NCBI RefSeq assembly: GCF_032854445.1
Contig: NC_088304.1
Location: forward strand, 35,017,551-35,081,550
DNA length: 64,000 nucleotides
Origin: Liolophura sinensis
Lineage: Eukaryota > Mollusca > Polyplacophora > Chitonida > Chitonidae
Reading direction: 5' to 3'
The translations under genes and the position numbers were made by a program. Under the pieces are notes generated by a model. The model was not told the DNA's origin and did not search any database. It was given only the letters and a program-made list of their open reading frames with translations. Below, one piece after another: positions 1 through 11,204 of the stretch (position 1 is its first letter; each line of letters opens with the position of its first letter).

Positions 1-220
1 ATTATGGCTGTATGCCTGAGGATAGCTGCCTGATTGACTGAATGATTATGGCTGTATGCCTGAGGAAAGCTGATTGAGTGAATGATTATGGCTGTATGCC
101 TGAGGAAAGCTAGTTGAGTGAATGATTATGGCTGTATGCCTGAGGAAAGCTGGTTGACTGAATGATTATGGCTGTATGCCTGAGGAAAGCTGATTGAGTG
201 AATGATTATGGCTGTATGCC
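1..220. repeat. 40-bp minisatellite in MAPKAPK5 intron
   Basis: About five copies of a 40-bp unit containing ATGATTATGGCTGTATGCC and TGAGGAAAGCTG. The first copy is slightly longer and diverged. It probably continues to the left of the window. Confidence 0.85.
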
Positions 221-1667
221 ACATCACCAGTGTTATTAATGTATCATGTATTAAATTGAACAATTCTATTATACAACTTCCCTGTTCCTTCTCACCTAGA
301 GCCCTTTAAACAGATACAATTTATAATTACGAAGTCACCTAACCGGTGAGCAAATCATTCCCATGGGTAGAAGAGAAGCAGAGCTCTGATTGGTTGAATG
401 CAAATGACACGCATCACTGCCCAGGAGATGTTTATGGAAAGGAATGCCCTAGGTTGGTGTGTGAGCGCATAACATCTCAACTGTGACTAAATATCTAGGC
501 ATGCAGCAAATTTATAGCATCCATGTTTTATTACTGCCAGGGGAGGATTGAATTTGATGCATCACTTAATATTTTTGATCGTGAGAAATGAAATTGAAGC
601 AAGCGGCTATATCAATGTAGCACTTAATGTCAAGCTGTGGCAAGTCTGGAGTTGTGTACTGCATGAGAGTTTTCTGTGAAGTGGGAAAAAAATAGAAATA
701 CCCTACTTTTTGAAACTTTTCAGCCCGCCTCTGCAACTAATGTTTTGAAACATTCTGAGAGGGTTATGGGATGAGGGGAAATAATTTGTACAAGTTTTGT
801 TCAAAGCTTGCATCTTTAGTGACACAAACGAATCAGTTTTAGCCTTTTTTTATGTTCTAATTGTATGTTTACAGTTTATAATTGTATGTTTACAGTTTAC
901 CGAAAATTTACAGTTTGCACACATATCTTAAACAGTTTCATTAAAGATTTGAGTGGCTGTATGTGCAGCAGTCACCTGTTGATTAAGTCTGATGAATGTA
1001 GAAAAGTGTTAACATCTGATGATGAGGGCTATGTGTAACATGCATGGATTTGTCCTGTATCATAATCTGTAATTTTCTGAATCATGGAATGTTAGTAGTG
1101 CACACTTGTGGATGTATTACACTTGTGGATGTATTACACCAGATCCCTCTTTATTTCTGTGAATAACTCATGATAACAGATAGCCTGTCAAAAATTAAAC
1201 CAACTGGCCCATGTTAAAAGATAGGATGTCAGAAGTTTGATGGACTGACAGGCAGAACTAACCAAAAATATACAAACATCTTCACCATTCAACAAATACA
1301 CGGTTGATCTCTGTTTGGTTTTCATGGAAATTTGTTAGTAAATTTTTTATGAAACAAGGATTCTGTTGTATAATTGAAGACATGAACATTTTGTAATGTT
1401 TGTTGATTTGCGCAACGTGATTGCAATCATGGCTGTGTAGTATTGGTGTAATTAGGCCATTAATAACACTGAATGCTAATCACTGTCATTGTGTTATGAG
1501 TTAGCCTTGATCCTATTGGCTGTGAATAGACCAATAATAAACATCCCTCAGCTTGTAACCAGAGTCAGGCACAGGTGGGGTGCACTCAGTGACCTCAAAA
1601 CCTCAACACTTCAACCGGTAGTAACTCAGCTTTCACGTTTTCTTACTCTTTTCCTTTTTTTTTCCAG
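221..1667 (+). other. MAPKAPK5 intron (right part)
   Basis: No exon-like segment was found. It ends in a strong polypyrimidine tract and AG at 1666-1667. It includes a copy of a dispersed repeat around 690-841 (listed separately). Confidence 0.8.
690..841 (+). repeat. dispersed repeat, copy 1
   Basis: Shares an interspersed motif series (TTTTGAAACATTCTGAGAG, then AGAAATAATTTG-like, then TTTAGTGACACAAAC) with 41810-41955 in the same orientation and with 8640-8775 in reverse complement. No open reading frame or tRNA-like head was seen; class unknown. Confidence 0.7.
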
Positions 1668-1757
1668 ATTGCTCATGCAGTACAACGCTGTCACAGTCTA
1701 AATATAGCTCATAGGGATTTGAAGCCAGAAAACCTCCTGCTGAAGGATTCGTCTGAG
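1668..1757 (+). CDS. MAPKAPK5: MAPKAPK5 exon: catalytic loop
   Basis: Thirty codons, phase 0 at both ends, acceptor TTTCCAG and donor GTATGT. Encodes IAHAVQRCHSLNIAHRDLKP and continues to SSE. It holds the HRD catalytic Asp. Confidence 0.93.
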
Positions 1758-4700
1758 GTATGTTTGTTTGCCCTGATTTCTTCCCTGTCTCTCTGCTATG
1801 TGCATTTATACACAGTTTTGTTCCTTGTGATCGGTTAATGAGCGTGGAGTTGTATAGTCACACATGTATGGAGTAAAGTATGGCACTTTTTTATAGTAGT
1901 TGTAGCATTTTTGTTTATTGTGCATTTATGTGGAACAGGGACTTAAATAATTGTGCGGAATAAAGTTTGATATTTAAAGTTGCAAATGTTACTTAATGCA
2001 CATTGACTACAAGTATTTCACATTAATAATGGCTCATTTGCTAGGATTTTGGAAAATAATGTGAGGACTGGTCAGTCAACGGTGCCCGGGTTACCATGCC
2101 TGACCTGGTGACAATTGCACGGATGAACACCCCCCTCCCAAACCCACCCTCCACTAAGATAGGATAAAAAAAACAAGTGTTTTTTCCTTTTCAGGCTGCA
2201 GGGATTAAGTTGTCAGATTTCGGCTTTGCCAAAATAGACGATGGTAACTTAAAAACTCCCCATTTTACTCCATACTATGTAGCACCAGAGGTAAGTGTCA
2301 TGTTTGTTTTTTCTCAAGTTTTTGTTTGTTTTTTTTCTCAGTTTTTTGTTTCTTGTATTGTTAACCTACATATGTAAGTTCTTGTGGAATAATTTGTTCA
2401 GTCCTGCAGTGATTCTTATGAAATAAACATCTCCGAAATTGGTTTTCCTTTCAATAAAAAAAAGTGCAGTTGCTCAAGTGCTTGAAATTTTGTAATACCT
2501 GTAGAAACCCAGCTTATGTTGATTTTCTAATTGTGGATATTTTGCTGTCTGTTTCAGGTTTTACAGGCTCAGTCATATCAGCAGCAGAGACGACAGGGTG
2601 TGATCGTCACCTCTAAACCGTACACCTATGATAAGGTACACTGTGCTATGTTCAGAGTTCAAATCCAGGTGTAGCTGTATATCTGGCAGTTTTGTCTATA
2701 CTCTGCTAGACGACTGGCTGTTATATCCACCTCCAAACGTTAGAGTGTAGAAAGTAGTATGTTGAGAGCTCATATCCACCTGTAGCCTTACCTGTAGATG
2801 CTTGTTATCACTACCCTGACAAAATACCTGCTCAGTCAAGCTTCTGAGGTCAGATCTGTGTTCACCTTATTTATCCACATGTGTGTTTTTGTTCTAAGAT
2901 TGGCCACCTTTTAAGTAGACATTTAAGATAAATGTATTTGAGTACAACACAAATAAAGCTATTTCATAAACAAACAATTTTTCTGGAATTTTTATCACTC
3001 ATTTATATTTAGCACCTGGCACTCAGGTGTTCTCCCCAAAAAACTTCACATTTTGACCAATTAGAAAAATGAATAAAAAGCTTACATGCATTGTGACATT
3101 TGTTAAAAAGAATTTTGTTAAGAAAGTATGAAAATTTGTCAAACATTGCTTAATATTATGGGTATCTTGTTATTGGTGAATTGTAATGTATATGCCCTTT
3201 ATGTCGGCCCACAGAGCTGTGATATGTGGAGTCTGGGCGTCATACTGTACATCATGCTGTGTGGTTATCCCCCCTTCTACTCCGAGACGCCCAGCCGACA
3301 AATCACTGATGTCATGAAGAAGAAAATCATATCGGGAGAGTATGAATTCTCAGAAGACGATTGGCTGTCGATATCTCCGGAGGCTAAAGACGTTGTCAGG
3401 CGGTAAGACTCGAATCTATTAATATACATGCATTTATTTTAATTCCCAGCGTTCTTCTAAGTGTTTAAACAAAATGCCAATCTAATCCGAAAACAAACAA
3501 AAAAAAACAAAAAAACAAAATTTATAAGGCAATACTAAATTGCCCTTGTGGGAGTCTACTAGTCTTTGCTTAAAACAAAACTAATGGCACTTAGTCCAGT
3601 CTTAAGTTAATAGCAGTCTTAACTGCAAATACACTTTCAGAAAAAATGGGCCCAGAAGCATTGTTCTTGACCAGTGTGGTCGCACGTTCAAATCTACCAG
3701 TCAGTGATTTGGTTGCAGCGGTATAAAAGTCAGTAGGTTTACTGAGTGCACATAAACCCAGCCGTTGTTAAAATGAAAAATTCTTTAGTATGGCATCAAA
3801 GATGAATCAAATAAATCATCAATGAAATGTTGTGATTGCCAGGCTTCTTCATGTGGACCCTTCCATGAGACTTAATATTGATGATCTCCTGTCCCACCCC
3901 TGGCTGAACGATGCCCCGGACACAGCCCTGAAGTCACCAGCCATCATCTCAAACAAGGTAGGCAGATCTGCTTCTGTACTGACTGAGGTGGCTGAAAGAT
4001 GGACTACATGGTCATAGAATAAAATAAATAAAACTGTGGTTGTATTCATGAAGCATTGGTAGTGTAGCACTGTTGGCATGCTGAGGACTTGTTTGAAACC
4101 AGTCTCTGACCAGTGTCTTCCTGGGTGAACTTATGTGCTAAAGTACAGTGTAGTTTATGTCCTTATTTATTCTAACCGTTTTACGTCCAGAATCCTTTTT
4201 CGCTGGCTCAGCCAAACAGTGGTTTACTCCAAGTATTTCTTTCCACAAAGCTATTTCTGACTTGAGTCAAAATTTAAGAATTCTTTCCAATGCTTAGTTT
4301 TTGATACTGGAAATTGAAAATTAGACATGTTTATCTAATGATAACATTGATGAGAGGGACAAAATTTCAATTTCCAAAGCCAAAAATAAGCTGTAAGCTT
4401 TCAGTCTTAAGTAAGAAATGGTTTTGTGTAATCGGCCCTAATTTCCTCCGCCCATATTCCTGATAGTGAAAGTGAAAGTGGTGAGAGTAGAAAAGCTCTT
4501 GAGTGCAAATGAAACACCAGTGACAGTACATAAATGTGCAGATAGATTTAGACGTACACGTATCACCAGTTGAGGGCATGAAGTATTTTGTCTGGTCTAC
4601 AGACACAACATAGCAATGTGCAGAGCATTTCAGTAGTGAGCAAACGACCAAGAACAAGCTGATCTCTGCGGAATTGTTTATGTACAGCAGGTGTTCAAAA

Positions 4701-7700
4701 TGGATTGAAATGATGTCATTATTACTGTTACTTGTGTATCTTTACAGGATGGGTTTGAGGATATCAAACTGGCTTGCTCTGTACAACTGACAACCTTACG
4801 TGTACCAGATGTGTCCATCACACTCAAGCCCCTCCCTCATGTCACCAATCCAATCATCCGCAAACGTAACTTGAGACGGTAAGACTAGCTCCCAATTTCT
4901 GATCTCGACTTTAAGTCCTGGCAATCATTGGTTTCCTCCAACCATAATGCTGGCCATCATTTTATAAGTGAAATATTCTTGAGTACGGCGTAAAACACCA
5001 ATCAAATAAATAAATAAGTCCTATCACTGAAAATATCAGTGAACTGCAGTTGCTATACATGGACTTCCCCAAACTAAATTTATGTAAAACTGTTTGAAAT
5101 GTCTTAGCTGTTGTTAGAATTTAGAAAAATCATTTTGCATAAATAAGTTGATAAAAAGCCATCATTAATGTTATAGAAAATGTCTTCATGTTAGATCTTT
5201 ATGTCTCCAGGTAGAAGGCATCCTGTTTTCTCTTTCTCTCTCTCTCTCTTTCTCTTTCTCTCTCTCCTTAGTTCTTGTACTTGAAACCTGTCACAGGGTT
5301 TCTCTGTGCACAGGTACTGGATAAAGAAGTGTTTATACATGTATGGTTTTTTATCCAATCAGGGGACACCAGTCTGTTGACCAATCAGAAGAGCCTCCCA
5401 GGAAGCAGTCGTTTGATTCATGTCAGGTGACCACATTGCGGGATATCATTGCCTACTGCATACGCCCTCCTAAAGGTTTGACATCTTACGTCTGTTAAAG
5501 TTTTCCAAGAAGAAGAAACAAATAACTCTTTAATAATTCACTACAATGTTTAACAAAACAAAGCATCTGAATGTGGCATTGGTTTCATCACAATTTGAAA
5601 TATGTGTATAAAAGTAAAGACTTTGACTGTCTCCAGATTCTTTTATGTCTTTTGTGTCTTATCTAGTCCAAGGAAAATCCACTCTTTTCACCATTGGCGC
5701 TGGATTGTTGTCTTCTGTACAACAAGAAAGCATGTCCCATTGTTTGTTCCACCTGTGTATTTATTATTAACATTGTTCTCTTTTTTTTTATCTCTTAACA
5801 GCTGATGAGGATGACACTAAACTGAACGACCTAGTCACAAGAGCTTTACACTTTAATAACGAGAGTGAAGTGTTATCTGATAAGCTGACACAGTGGCAGT
5901 GGGACGGTGAGTCGGCCATGTGTTTATGCATTTTTTCATTTGTTTTGTGTTAATCTATGTATTTGAAATTACCACAATACGATTAAATACTTCCAATATT
6001 CAGCCATACTCAATCAATCAAGAATATTTACCTTATGAGAAGGAAACTGGGGAGAGAAACCAGACACATGACTGAGGAAACTACCATGCCTTGTCAGGCA
6101 CACATAAACAAAAAACTTTGGGAGACCCAGCTGCAGCAGGAGCTGGATTTGAACTCTTAACCTTCACAAATAAATCTTCGAATGGCTCAGCCACTGAGAT
6201 TGGTGTGGCAAGTGGGTGGGGGGAGGGAGTGATGATGGTTTACAGTTAAGGATAATCCATTATTGCTTTACTATGATACATATAATATGATTTTCAATTT
6301 GCTCACTGAAGTCACAGCTTATTCCAATATTGATTTGGTCATGAACTACCAGTACTTGTGAAGTAACACTTATTCCCAGTTCTTCTAGCAGTGGTCCAGT
6401 CAGATTCATGTTTCTGTGTTTTGGTAGATCCAGTTGGCTCTTTAAGCCATTTCTGTACTGAAACGACTATTCTGATTGGTGTTAAAATTTGACCTTTCCA
6501 ACCAAATGAGGAGTCAGCAGATGGAATAGGTGTTACTTCAGATCAAACTAGTGAAAATTTAGGGTAAGGCAATGTCATGTGTAAAGCCATGACAGTTCCA
6601 GAAAACATTTGAGCTCCCAAACTGTTTAACATCCAAACTAATCAACCAATATTAAACTAAGTAAATTGAACAGAAATGTGATGGTTTATTAAAATAAAAA
6701 TATTGATTTTGTTGTTAAGTCACATATTTAAAGCTCTCAGATAGCAACATTTTGAGTCGCATTTTATCAAACTTCGTTATGTCAGCTTTCAAGTCTGAGA
6801 TCAGAACCTTGTGCTATTCCTGTAGGTATGGTCCTGTCGGGAGCAGCTACTTGGTGTGACTTAGTGAGATTGTGTTTTATTATTAGATAAGATTTGATAT
6901 AATTGCTTATTTGTGATAATAATGATGATGTTGAAGCATCACAACATAAATGTAAAAGGTTTCACAAGTTTGTTACAAATAATCTTCATAATGATCCCGG
7001 CATGTGGATCCCAGCTTGTGGATCCAGGCATGTGGATCCCGGCATGTGGATCCCGGCTTGTGGATCCTGGCATGTGGATCCAGGCTTGTGGATCCAGGCT
7101 TGTGGATCCCGGCATGTGGATCTAGGCATGTGGATCCAGGCTTGTGGATCCAGGCTTGTGGATCCAGGCTTGTGGATCCCGGCATGTGGATCCAGGCTTG
7201 TGGATCCAGGCATGTGGATCCCGACTTGTGGATCCAGGCTTGTGGATCCAGGCATGTGGATCCCGGCTTGTGGATCCAGGCTTGTGGATCCAGGCATGTG
7301 GATCCAGGCTTGTGGATCCAGGCTTGTGGATCCAGGCATGTGGATCCAGGCATGTGGATCCAGGCTTGTGGATCCCGGCATGTGGGTCCCGGCATGTGGG
7401 TCCCGGCATGTGGATCCCGGCATGTGGATCCCATCTTGTGGATCCAGGCTTGTGGATCCAGGCTTGTGGATCCAGGCATGTGGATCCAGGAATGTGGATC
7501 CAGGCTTGTGGATCCAGGCTTGTGGATCCAGGCATGTGGATCCAGGCATGTGGAATCCCGACTTGTGGATCCAGGCATGTGGATCCAGGCTTGTGGATCC
7601 AGGCTTGTGGATCCCGACTTGTGGATCCAGGCTTGTGGATCCAGGCATGTGGATCAACACCTTTACATTTACGTGGTGATGCCTTGACTTCATTATTATT

Positions 7701-7888
7701 ATTATGATTATTATTGAACCCAGATACTACTATGAGCCTTAAACAGAATACTTATTCACATGTTTGTTATTCTTCTTACAGGGCAGAAATTTAACCAGAA
7801 AGTGGACAAAAACTCCTTTGCTGAGAGTCTCCGTCAGCTTATTCAGCAAATATCAGCGCACTCTGTGGACAGTTCAAAGACTTCCTAG
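1668..7888 (+). CDS. MAPKAPK5: MAP kinase-activated protein kinase 5 (MK5/PRAK), 3' nine exons, 5' part outside window
   Basis: Ser/Thr kinase of the CAMK-type MAPKAPK family, activated by p38 and by ERK3/ERK4, shuttling between nucleus and cytoplasm (family knowledge). Nine exons join in frame: 1668-1757, 2195-2290, 2558-2635, 3215-3402, 3843-3957, 4748-4878, 5363-5475, 5802-5906 and 7782-7888. They give 340 residues and a TAG stop. Visible motifs are the catalytic loop IAHRDLKPEN (Asp codon 1716-1718), DFG (Asp codon 2216-2218), activation-loop LKTPHFTPYYVAPE, and CDMWSLGVILYIMLCGYPPF of subdomain IX. The activation Thr is at 2267-2269, matching human T182. After the kinase domain come NPIIRKRNLRR, matching the MK5 nuclear-localisation and docking region, and an MK5-type C-terminal tail (IIAYCIRP, QWQWDGQKFNQKVD). 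That tail separates MK5 from MK2 and MK3. The N-lobe exons lie to the left of the window. No frameshift or internal stop was seen. Confidence 0.95.
2195..2290 (+). CDS. MAPKAPK5: MAPKAPK5 exon: DFG and activation loop
   Basis: Thirty-two codons, phase 0/0, acceptor TTTTCAG and donor GTAAGT. Encodes AAGIKLSDFGFAKIDDGNLK then TPHFTPYYVAPE. The phospho-acceptor Thr codon is 2267-2269. Confidence 0.94.
2558..2635 (+). CDS. MAPKAPK5: MAPKAPK5 exon: MK5-type insert after APE
   Basis: Twenty-six codons, phase 0/0, acceptor GTTTCAG and donor GTACAC. Encodes VLQAQSYQQQRRQGVIVTSK and PYTYDK. This matches the Gln/Arg-rich insert that MK5 carries between APE and the CDMWSLG helix. Confidence 0.92.
3215..3402 (+). 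CDS. MAPKAPK5: MAPKAPK5 exon: C-lobe subdomains IX-X
   Basis: 188 nt, starts phase 0 and ends after CG of an Arg codon (donor GTAAGA). Encodes SCDMWSLGVILYIMLCGYPP through SPEAKDVVR. The kinase C-lobe is unbroken. Confidence 0.94.
3843..3957 (+). CDS. MAPKAPK5: MAPKAPK5 exon: subdomain XI
   Basis: 115 nt. Completes the split Arg codon, then LLHVDPSMRLNIDDLLSHPW LNDAPDTALKSPAIISNK. HPWL is the usual end of a CAMK-type kinase domain. Donor GTAGGC. Confidence 0.94.
3958..4747 (+). other. MAPKAPK5 intron
   Basis: 790-bp intron ending in TTTACAG. No repeat array or coding segment recognised. Confidence 0.8.
4748..4878 (+). CDS. MAPKAPK5: MAPKAPK5 exon: basic docking/NLS region
   Basis: 131 nt, starts phase 0 and ends phase 2. 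Encodes DGFEDIKLACSVQLTTLRVP, then VTNPIIRKRNLRR. The human protein has a related basic NLS/docking motif at this position. Confidence 0.9.
4930..5018 (+). mobile_element. SINE family 1, 3' fragment
   Basis: Matches the 3' end of SINE family 1: GGTTTCCTCC, CATAATGCTGG, TATAAGTGAAATATTCTTGA, GTACGGCGTAAAACACCAAT and an (AAAT)n tail. It lies in a MAPKAPK5 intron; the tRNA-like head is absent. Confidence 0.85.
5363..5475 (+). CDS. MAPKAPK5: MAPKAPK5 exon: C-terminal regulatory tail 1
   Basis: 113 nt, phase 2 to phase 1. Encodes GHQSVDQSEEPPRKQSFDSC QVTTLRDIIAYCIRPPK. LRD.IA.CI.P corresponds to human LRDVIAQCILP. Confidence 0.88.
5802..5906 (+). CDS. MAPKAPK5: MAPKAPK5 exon: C-terminal regulatory tail 2
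   Basis: 105 nt, phase 1/1. Encodes (A)DEDDTKLNDLVTRALHFNN then ESEVLSDKLTQWQWDG. Donor GTGAGT. Confidence 0.9.
5907..7781 (+). other. MAPKAPK5 last intron
   Basis: 1,875-bp intron, the largest in the visible part of the gene. About a third of it is the 14-bp array at 6993-7655. The rest shows nothing coding. Confidence 0.8.
6993..7655. repeat. 14-bp minisatellite with GGATCC in most units
   Basis: About 47 copies of GTGGATCCAGGCTT and close variants (CCC for CCA, GGCATG for GGCTTG). The unit has no stop in any frame, so open frames of up to 258 codons occur on both strands. I treat those as artefacts. Confidence 0.95.
7782..7888 (+). CDS. MAPKAPK5: MAPKAPK5 terminal coding exon
   Basis: Completes a Gly codon, then QKFNQKVDKNSFAESLRQLI QQISAHSVDSSKTS and TAG at 7886-7888. 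It aligns with the human MK5 tail (GFTDKVDRLKLAEIVKQVIEE), so the reading frame ends where expected. Confidence 0.92.
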
Positions 7889-8640
7889 TAATACGCCATT
7901 TTAGGTCATTTATTAATTAAAATTTAGAAAATTTTGTATTATATATTGTCAAGATTGCGTGGGAGAATTGATGAGTGAATGCGTAAATGTTGTAAGCGAG
8001 GTTTACCCACGTGTCGGAGGCACAGTCTTCCAGTGATGTGTATTACCCCTATAGTCATGATGGGAAATGAGCAGGACTTCATTGAGTGAGACTAATGATT
8101 CATGATGCTGTACATGGCTGTAGTTTAGTTTCTGATGTACTGATGGTTTCATACATACAGTTATTTTTGTAGACTTACACAAGATTATTTATTAATTGTT
8201 GACTGAATACATTTCAGTGAAGTAACACTCTGATGAAACGGTAGTTCCTCAAGATCAAAACCAAAAATTGTCACCTTTTTTGTTTTGCAAGTGAATGTAC
8301 TAGTATATCTTTTGTTTTTGTTTTCAACTTGGGGAATATATAACCCTGGTGGATAGTCCAAAAGTTGTCCTCTCAGTAATTTGAAGGATTTTTTTGGTTG
8401 AAAAAGCCATATGTCTATTGATTAACTAATCAATGGTGACAAAAATGCCTAAGAAGCACAAGATTTGTTGAGAGATCCAAAAATATATGTACAGTACCTA
8501 ATCTGCCTCAGTTGTTCTTCATGTATTTCTATTAAAACCTGGAAAATTTATAATTCGAGCCTATGATATTGTTTCTCTTTTACATAAATGTAGCCATTGG
8601 ACTATTTGTTACAGAAATTTTACTGTGTCACTGAAATAAA
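7889..8640 (+). other. MAPKAPK5 3' UTR (probable)
   Basis: AT-rich non-coding sequence after the stop codon, ending at the first clear AATAAA (8635-8640). A longer form could run to AATAAA at 10096-10101. Extent is inferred. Confidence 0.55.
8635..8640 (+). promoter_or_regulatory. candidate poly(A) signal for MAPKAPK5
   Basis: AATAAA about 750 bp after the stop codon, followed by T/GT-rich sequence near 8655-8668. A second candidate is at 10096-10101. Neither can be proven from sequence alone. Confidence 0.4.
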
Positions 8641-8775
8641 ATGACACCAAAATGATTTATTTGTGTCAACAAAAATGTGAGCTTCATAAAACTCTACAGA
8701 TTATTTCTCTACACCCCATAGTTCTCTCAGAATGTTTCAAAATATTGGTGGCAGTAGTGGTTGATAGGGTGAAAG
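8640..8775 (-). repeat. dispersed repeat, copy 2 (inverted)
   Basis: Reverse complement of the repeat at 690-841 and 41810-41955, sharing CTCTCAGAATGTTTCAAAAT and TGATTTATTTGTGTCAAC-like sequence. It begins directly at the putative MAPKAPK5 poly(A) signal. Confidence 0.7.
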
Positions 8776-10247
8776 AATAAGGACATTCTATCCTGGTTCT
8801 CCATGGTCAGTGCTCAAGAGAGAATTGTTCATTTCTCCTTTCTGAGGTGTAGAGCTTACTGGCGGATTTGCATAGCCAAGTATAAAAATTTCCAACTTGT
8901 TTTTATCACCTATTTATAAAAAAAAAGATCATTGTTAGAAAATAACCCAAGTTTGGGGGTTTGGAAGTGTGTTTTCTGGTTGAACAGGGCAGATCATTTA
9001 ATGTTGTGGAGTTAGACTGGATATTTTGCCATATAAAACATGAATGTGTGTAGAAATTCAGAGGAAATGAAGATTTTAAGTGACTTGTGATCAGGCATGA
9101 AAATTGTATGTAATAATCCAGTTCCAAACAGCACATTTTTACTTAAGAGAACATTTAAAATTCGATTTTTTAACCCCTCTCAGGTGTTAAAATTGGCAAC
9201 AACTAAGGTGTTGTCAAATTTGAATCTTTGAACACAATCTTAAACCTGGCGACATGTTGAAGTTTTAAAATTTAGACTTTGTGAAATTGACCAAGTTTGT
9301 CACATTGACGGTGTGGTCAGTTGCCACCTTAGTAGTTCTAATGTGTGGGGTCTGAAAACTGAAAAGGCGTATGTATGAATACTATGTAGTAATTAAAATC
9401 AGTTATATCAGAAACCTCAGTATTGATTTCTTTGTCATGCTGGAGATTAATTATTAATGAGACTATCGTTATATTTATATAGGTCACATTTGTATAGCAT
9501 ATTCCGAGATAGTCGTTTTCACCCACACGCTCTTATCGGTTTTCTCGGCCATGTACCTGAAATATTCTTGAGTAAACCACCAGTCCATCAAAATCACAAA
9601 GGTCACAGAGAGCATATGCCACAGTTTTCACCGCAGATTCTCCCAAATTTGACTCTTTCAAAAATCTGTTCAGAACTGTGTCGTTTTGAATGTCATCAGG
9701 TATTTACGGCCTTAGACACAGCATATCAGATTGTATATAGTTTACATCAGTTTGTTTCAGTGAAGCTGTGGATTGTACTGATTGTTTGAAAGACCCTCTG
9801 TTGGAAGTTCTGTTACATGCTGCAATCTTTTTTGTGAAAAAAAAATGTATTAAGGAAATTAACTGTATAAGGAACTATAAACACAGGGTATTGACGACAC
9901 GTTGCTCTGTAACCATGGCGACATCAGAATGCGATAAGGCCTCAGACACAACAATAATTTATTTCCACTTTTGTTTCTTATTCCTTTTTCATTTTTGTAG
10001 CGTAGATGTATATAGACATAACTGTACCTATGGTAATGACTGCGTGAACCGCTGTAGTATTCACAAACCTATCTTTGGGGCCAATTATGCCAGCCAATAA
10101 AACCATGACTGTTTTTTAAAAAGTATACCATTTTCTTTTTGTCGTTCGAGAGTTCAGAGTTATGACAATAATTATCTTTTCTTCCTACGAACTTTGACGG
10201 TTTTCATCGTGTAGGTACCATTTTAGCCTGAGTAGCAGTCCCTTTCT
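8776..10247. other. intergenic or distal 3' UTR, no gene seen
   Basis: Short open frames only, none recognisable. A very degraded SINE-1-like scrap (GAAATATTCTTGAGTAAACC) occurs near 9558. Confidence 0.6.
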
Positions 10248-10423
10248 TCAACGTAATTGTTAACCTTCTCTCAAAAAAATATTGTTAAATTTAACATTTT
10301 GTGTTAATTCAGTTCTGTTTGACTAATATTCAGTTTGAGAGATAGCTATAGCATCACTCAGACAAGATGTTCTGTTAAATTTAACAAATTATTTTATTTA
10401 GAGTAGGTTAACAATTACGTTGA
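10248..10423. mobile_element. MITE-like foldback element, 176 bp
   Basis: Perfect 19-bp terminal inverted repeats: TCAACGTAATTGTTAACCT at 10248-10266 and its reverse complement at 10405-10423. Internal sequence extends the pairing imperfectly to about 50 bp per arm, both arms containing TGTTAAATTTAACA. No coding capacity. A target-site duplication was not identified. Confidence 0.65.
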
Positions 10424-11006
10424 CAAATTCACATTAATTTGAAGTGTATGTTGAAGCGATAGACCGAAACAACGGACTAATCTTCAGACTTTTTTCGTTT
10501 CTCCATAGTTTTGGAATTTCCCCTCCCTTTACCATTATTTCCTCACAACTTCATCAATTGGTATTTCGGTTTTGAATTTGGTTTCCTCTCCTGTTAAAAT
10601 TCGGTGCCTTCCTAACTAGGGTAGTTTGGTATCCTCTTATTTATTTATCCGCCTTCACAGTATGCGATTAGTGGAATTGAATTCTCGAATGCGACAAGTC
10701 TGTACTAAAAGTAGCGTTCAGATGATGTGACTAGTCCAGTGTTACAATGGAATGAAATAGCGCATGTTCTATAGTTCGTCGCCGTCGATACTTCGTCAAT
10801 GAATCCACGACAGTTATATCGTCCCTTGCTGCCAGTATCGCTAGTCGCATCAATTAAGCCTCACCGAATTCGACTTCGAAGAAAAACGGAACAACTCTTA
10901 TTTGGCACAGTTCGTGTTGCGCTCTCACATGGTTTAAAAGGACCAAAATCGCCAAAGTTCTGGAGGACATGTTTGATGTATTTGTAGCACAGCCACTGAA
11001 CACTTA
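10424..11006. other. intergenic, no feature seen
   Basis: No coding, RNA or repeat feature could be supported. Confidence 0.6.
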
Positions 11007-11204
11007 CGCGGTCGCTGTGAGTTCAATTCGAGCTCATGCTGGCTTCCTCTCGGTACGTGTGAAGGATCTCCCAGCAACCTGCGGATGGCCATGGGTTTCT
11101 TCTGGGCTCTGCCCGGTTTACTCCCAACATGATGCTGGCGGCCCTCGTATAAGTGAAATAATCTTGAGGGAGGCATAAAACACCAATTAAATAAATAAAT
11201 AAAT
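11007..11204 (+). mobile_element. SINE family 1, lacking most of its head
   Basis: Begins in the tRNA-like head near the B box (GAGTTCAATTCGAGCTC), then CTCATGCTGGCTTCCTCTC, GCAACCTGCGGATGGCCATG, GGGCTCTGCCCGGTT, TATAAGTGAAATAATCTTGA and an (AAAT)n tail. Confidence 0.88.

Noticed and set aside
6903-7707. Open frames of 137-258 codons over the 14-bp array
   Set aside because: The unit lacks stops in all frames; the array lies wholly within a MAPKAPK5 intron.
9457-10100. Two overlapping open frames of 110 codons after MAPKAPK5
   Set aside because: No recognisable domain, no good start context, and they lie in AT-rich sequence likely to be 3' UTR or intergenic.
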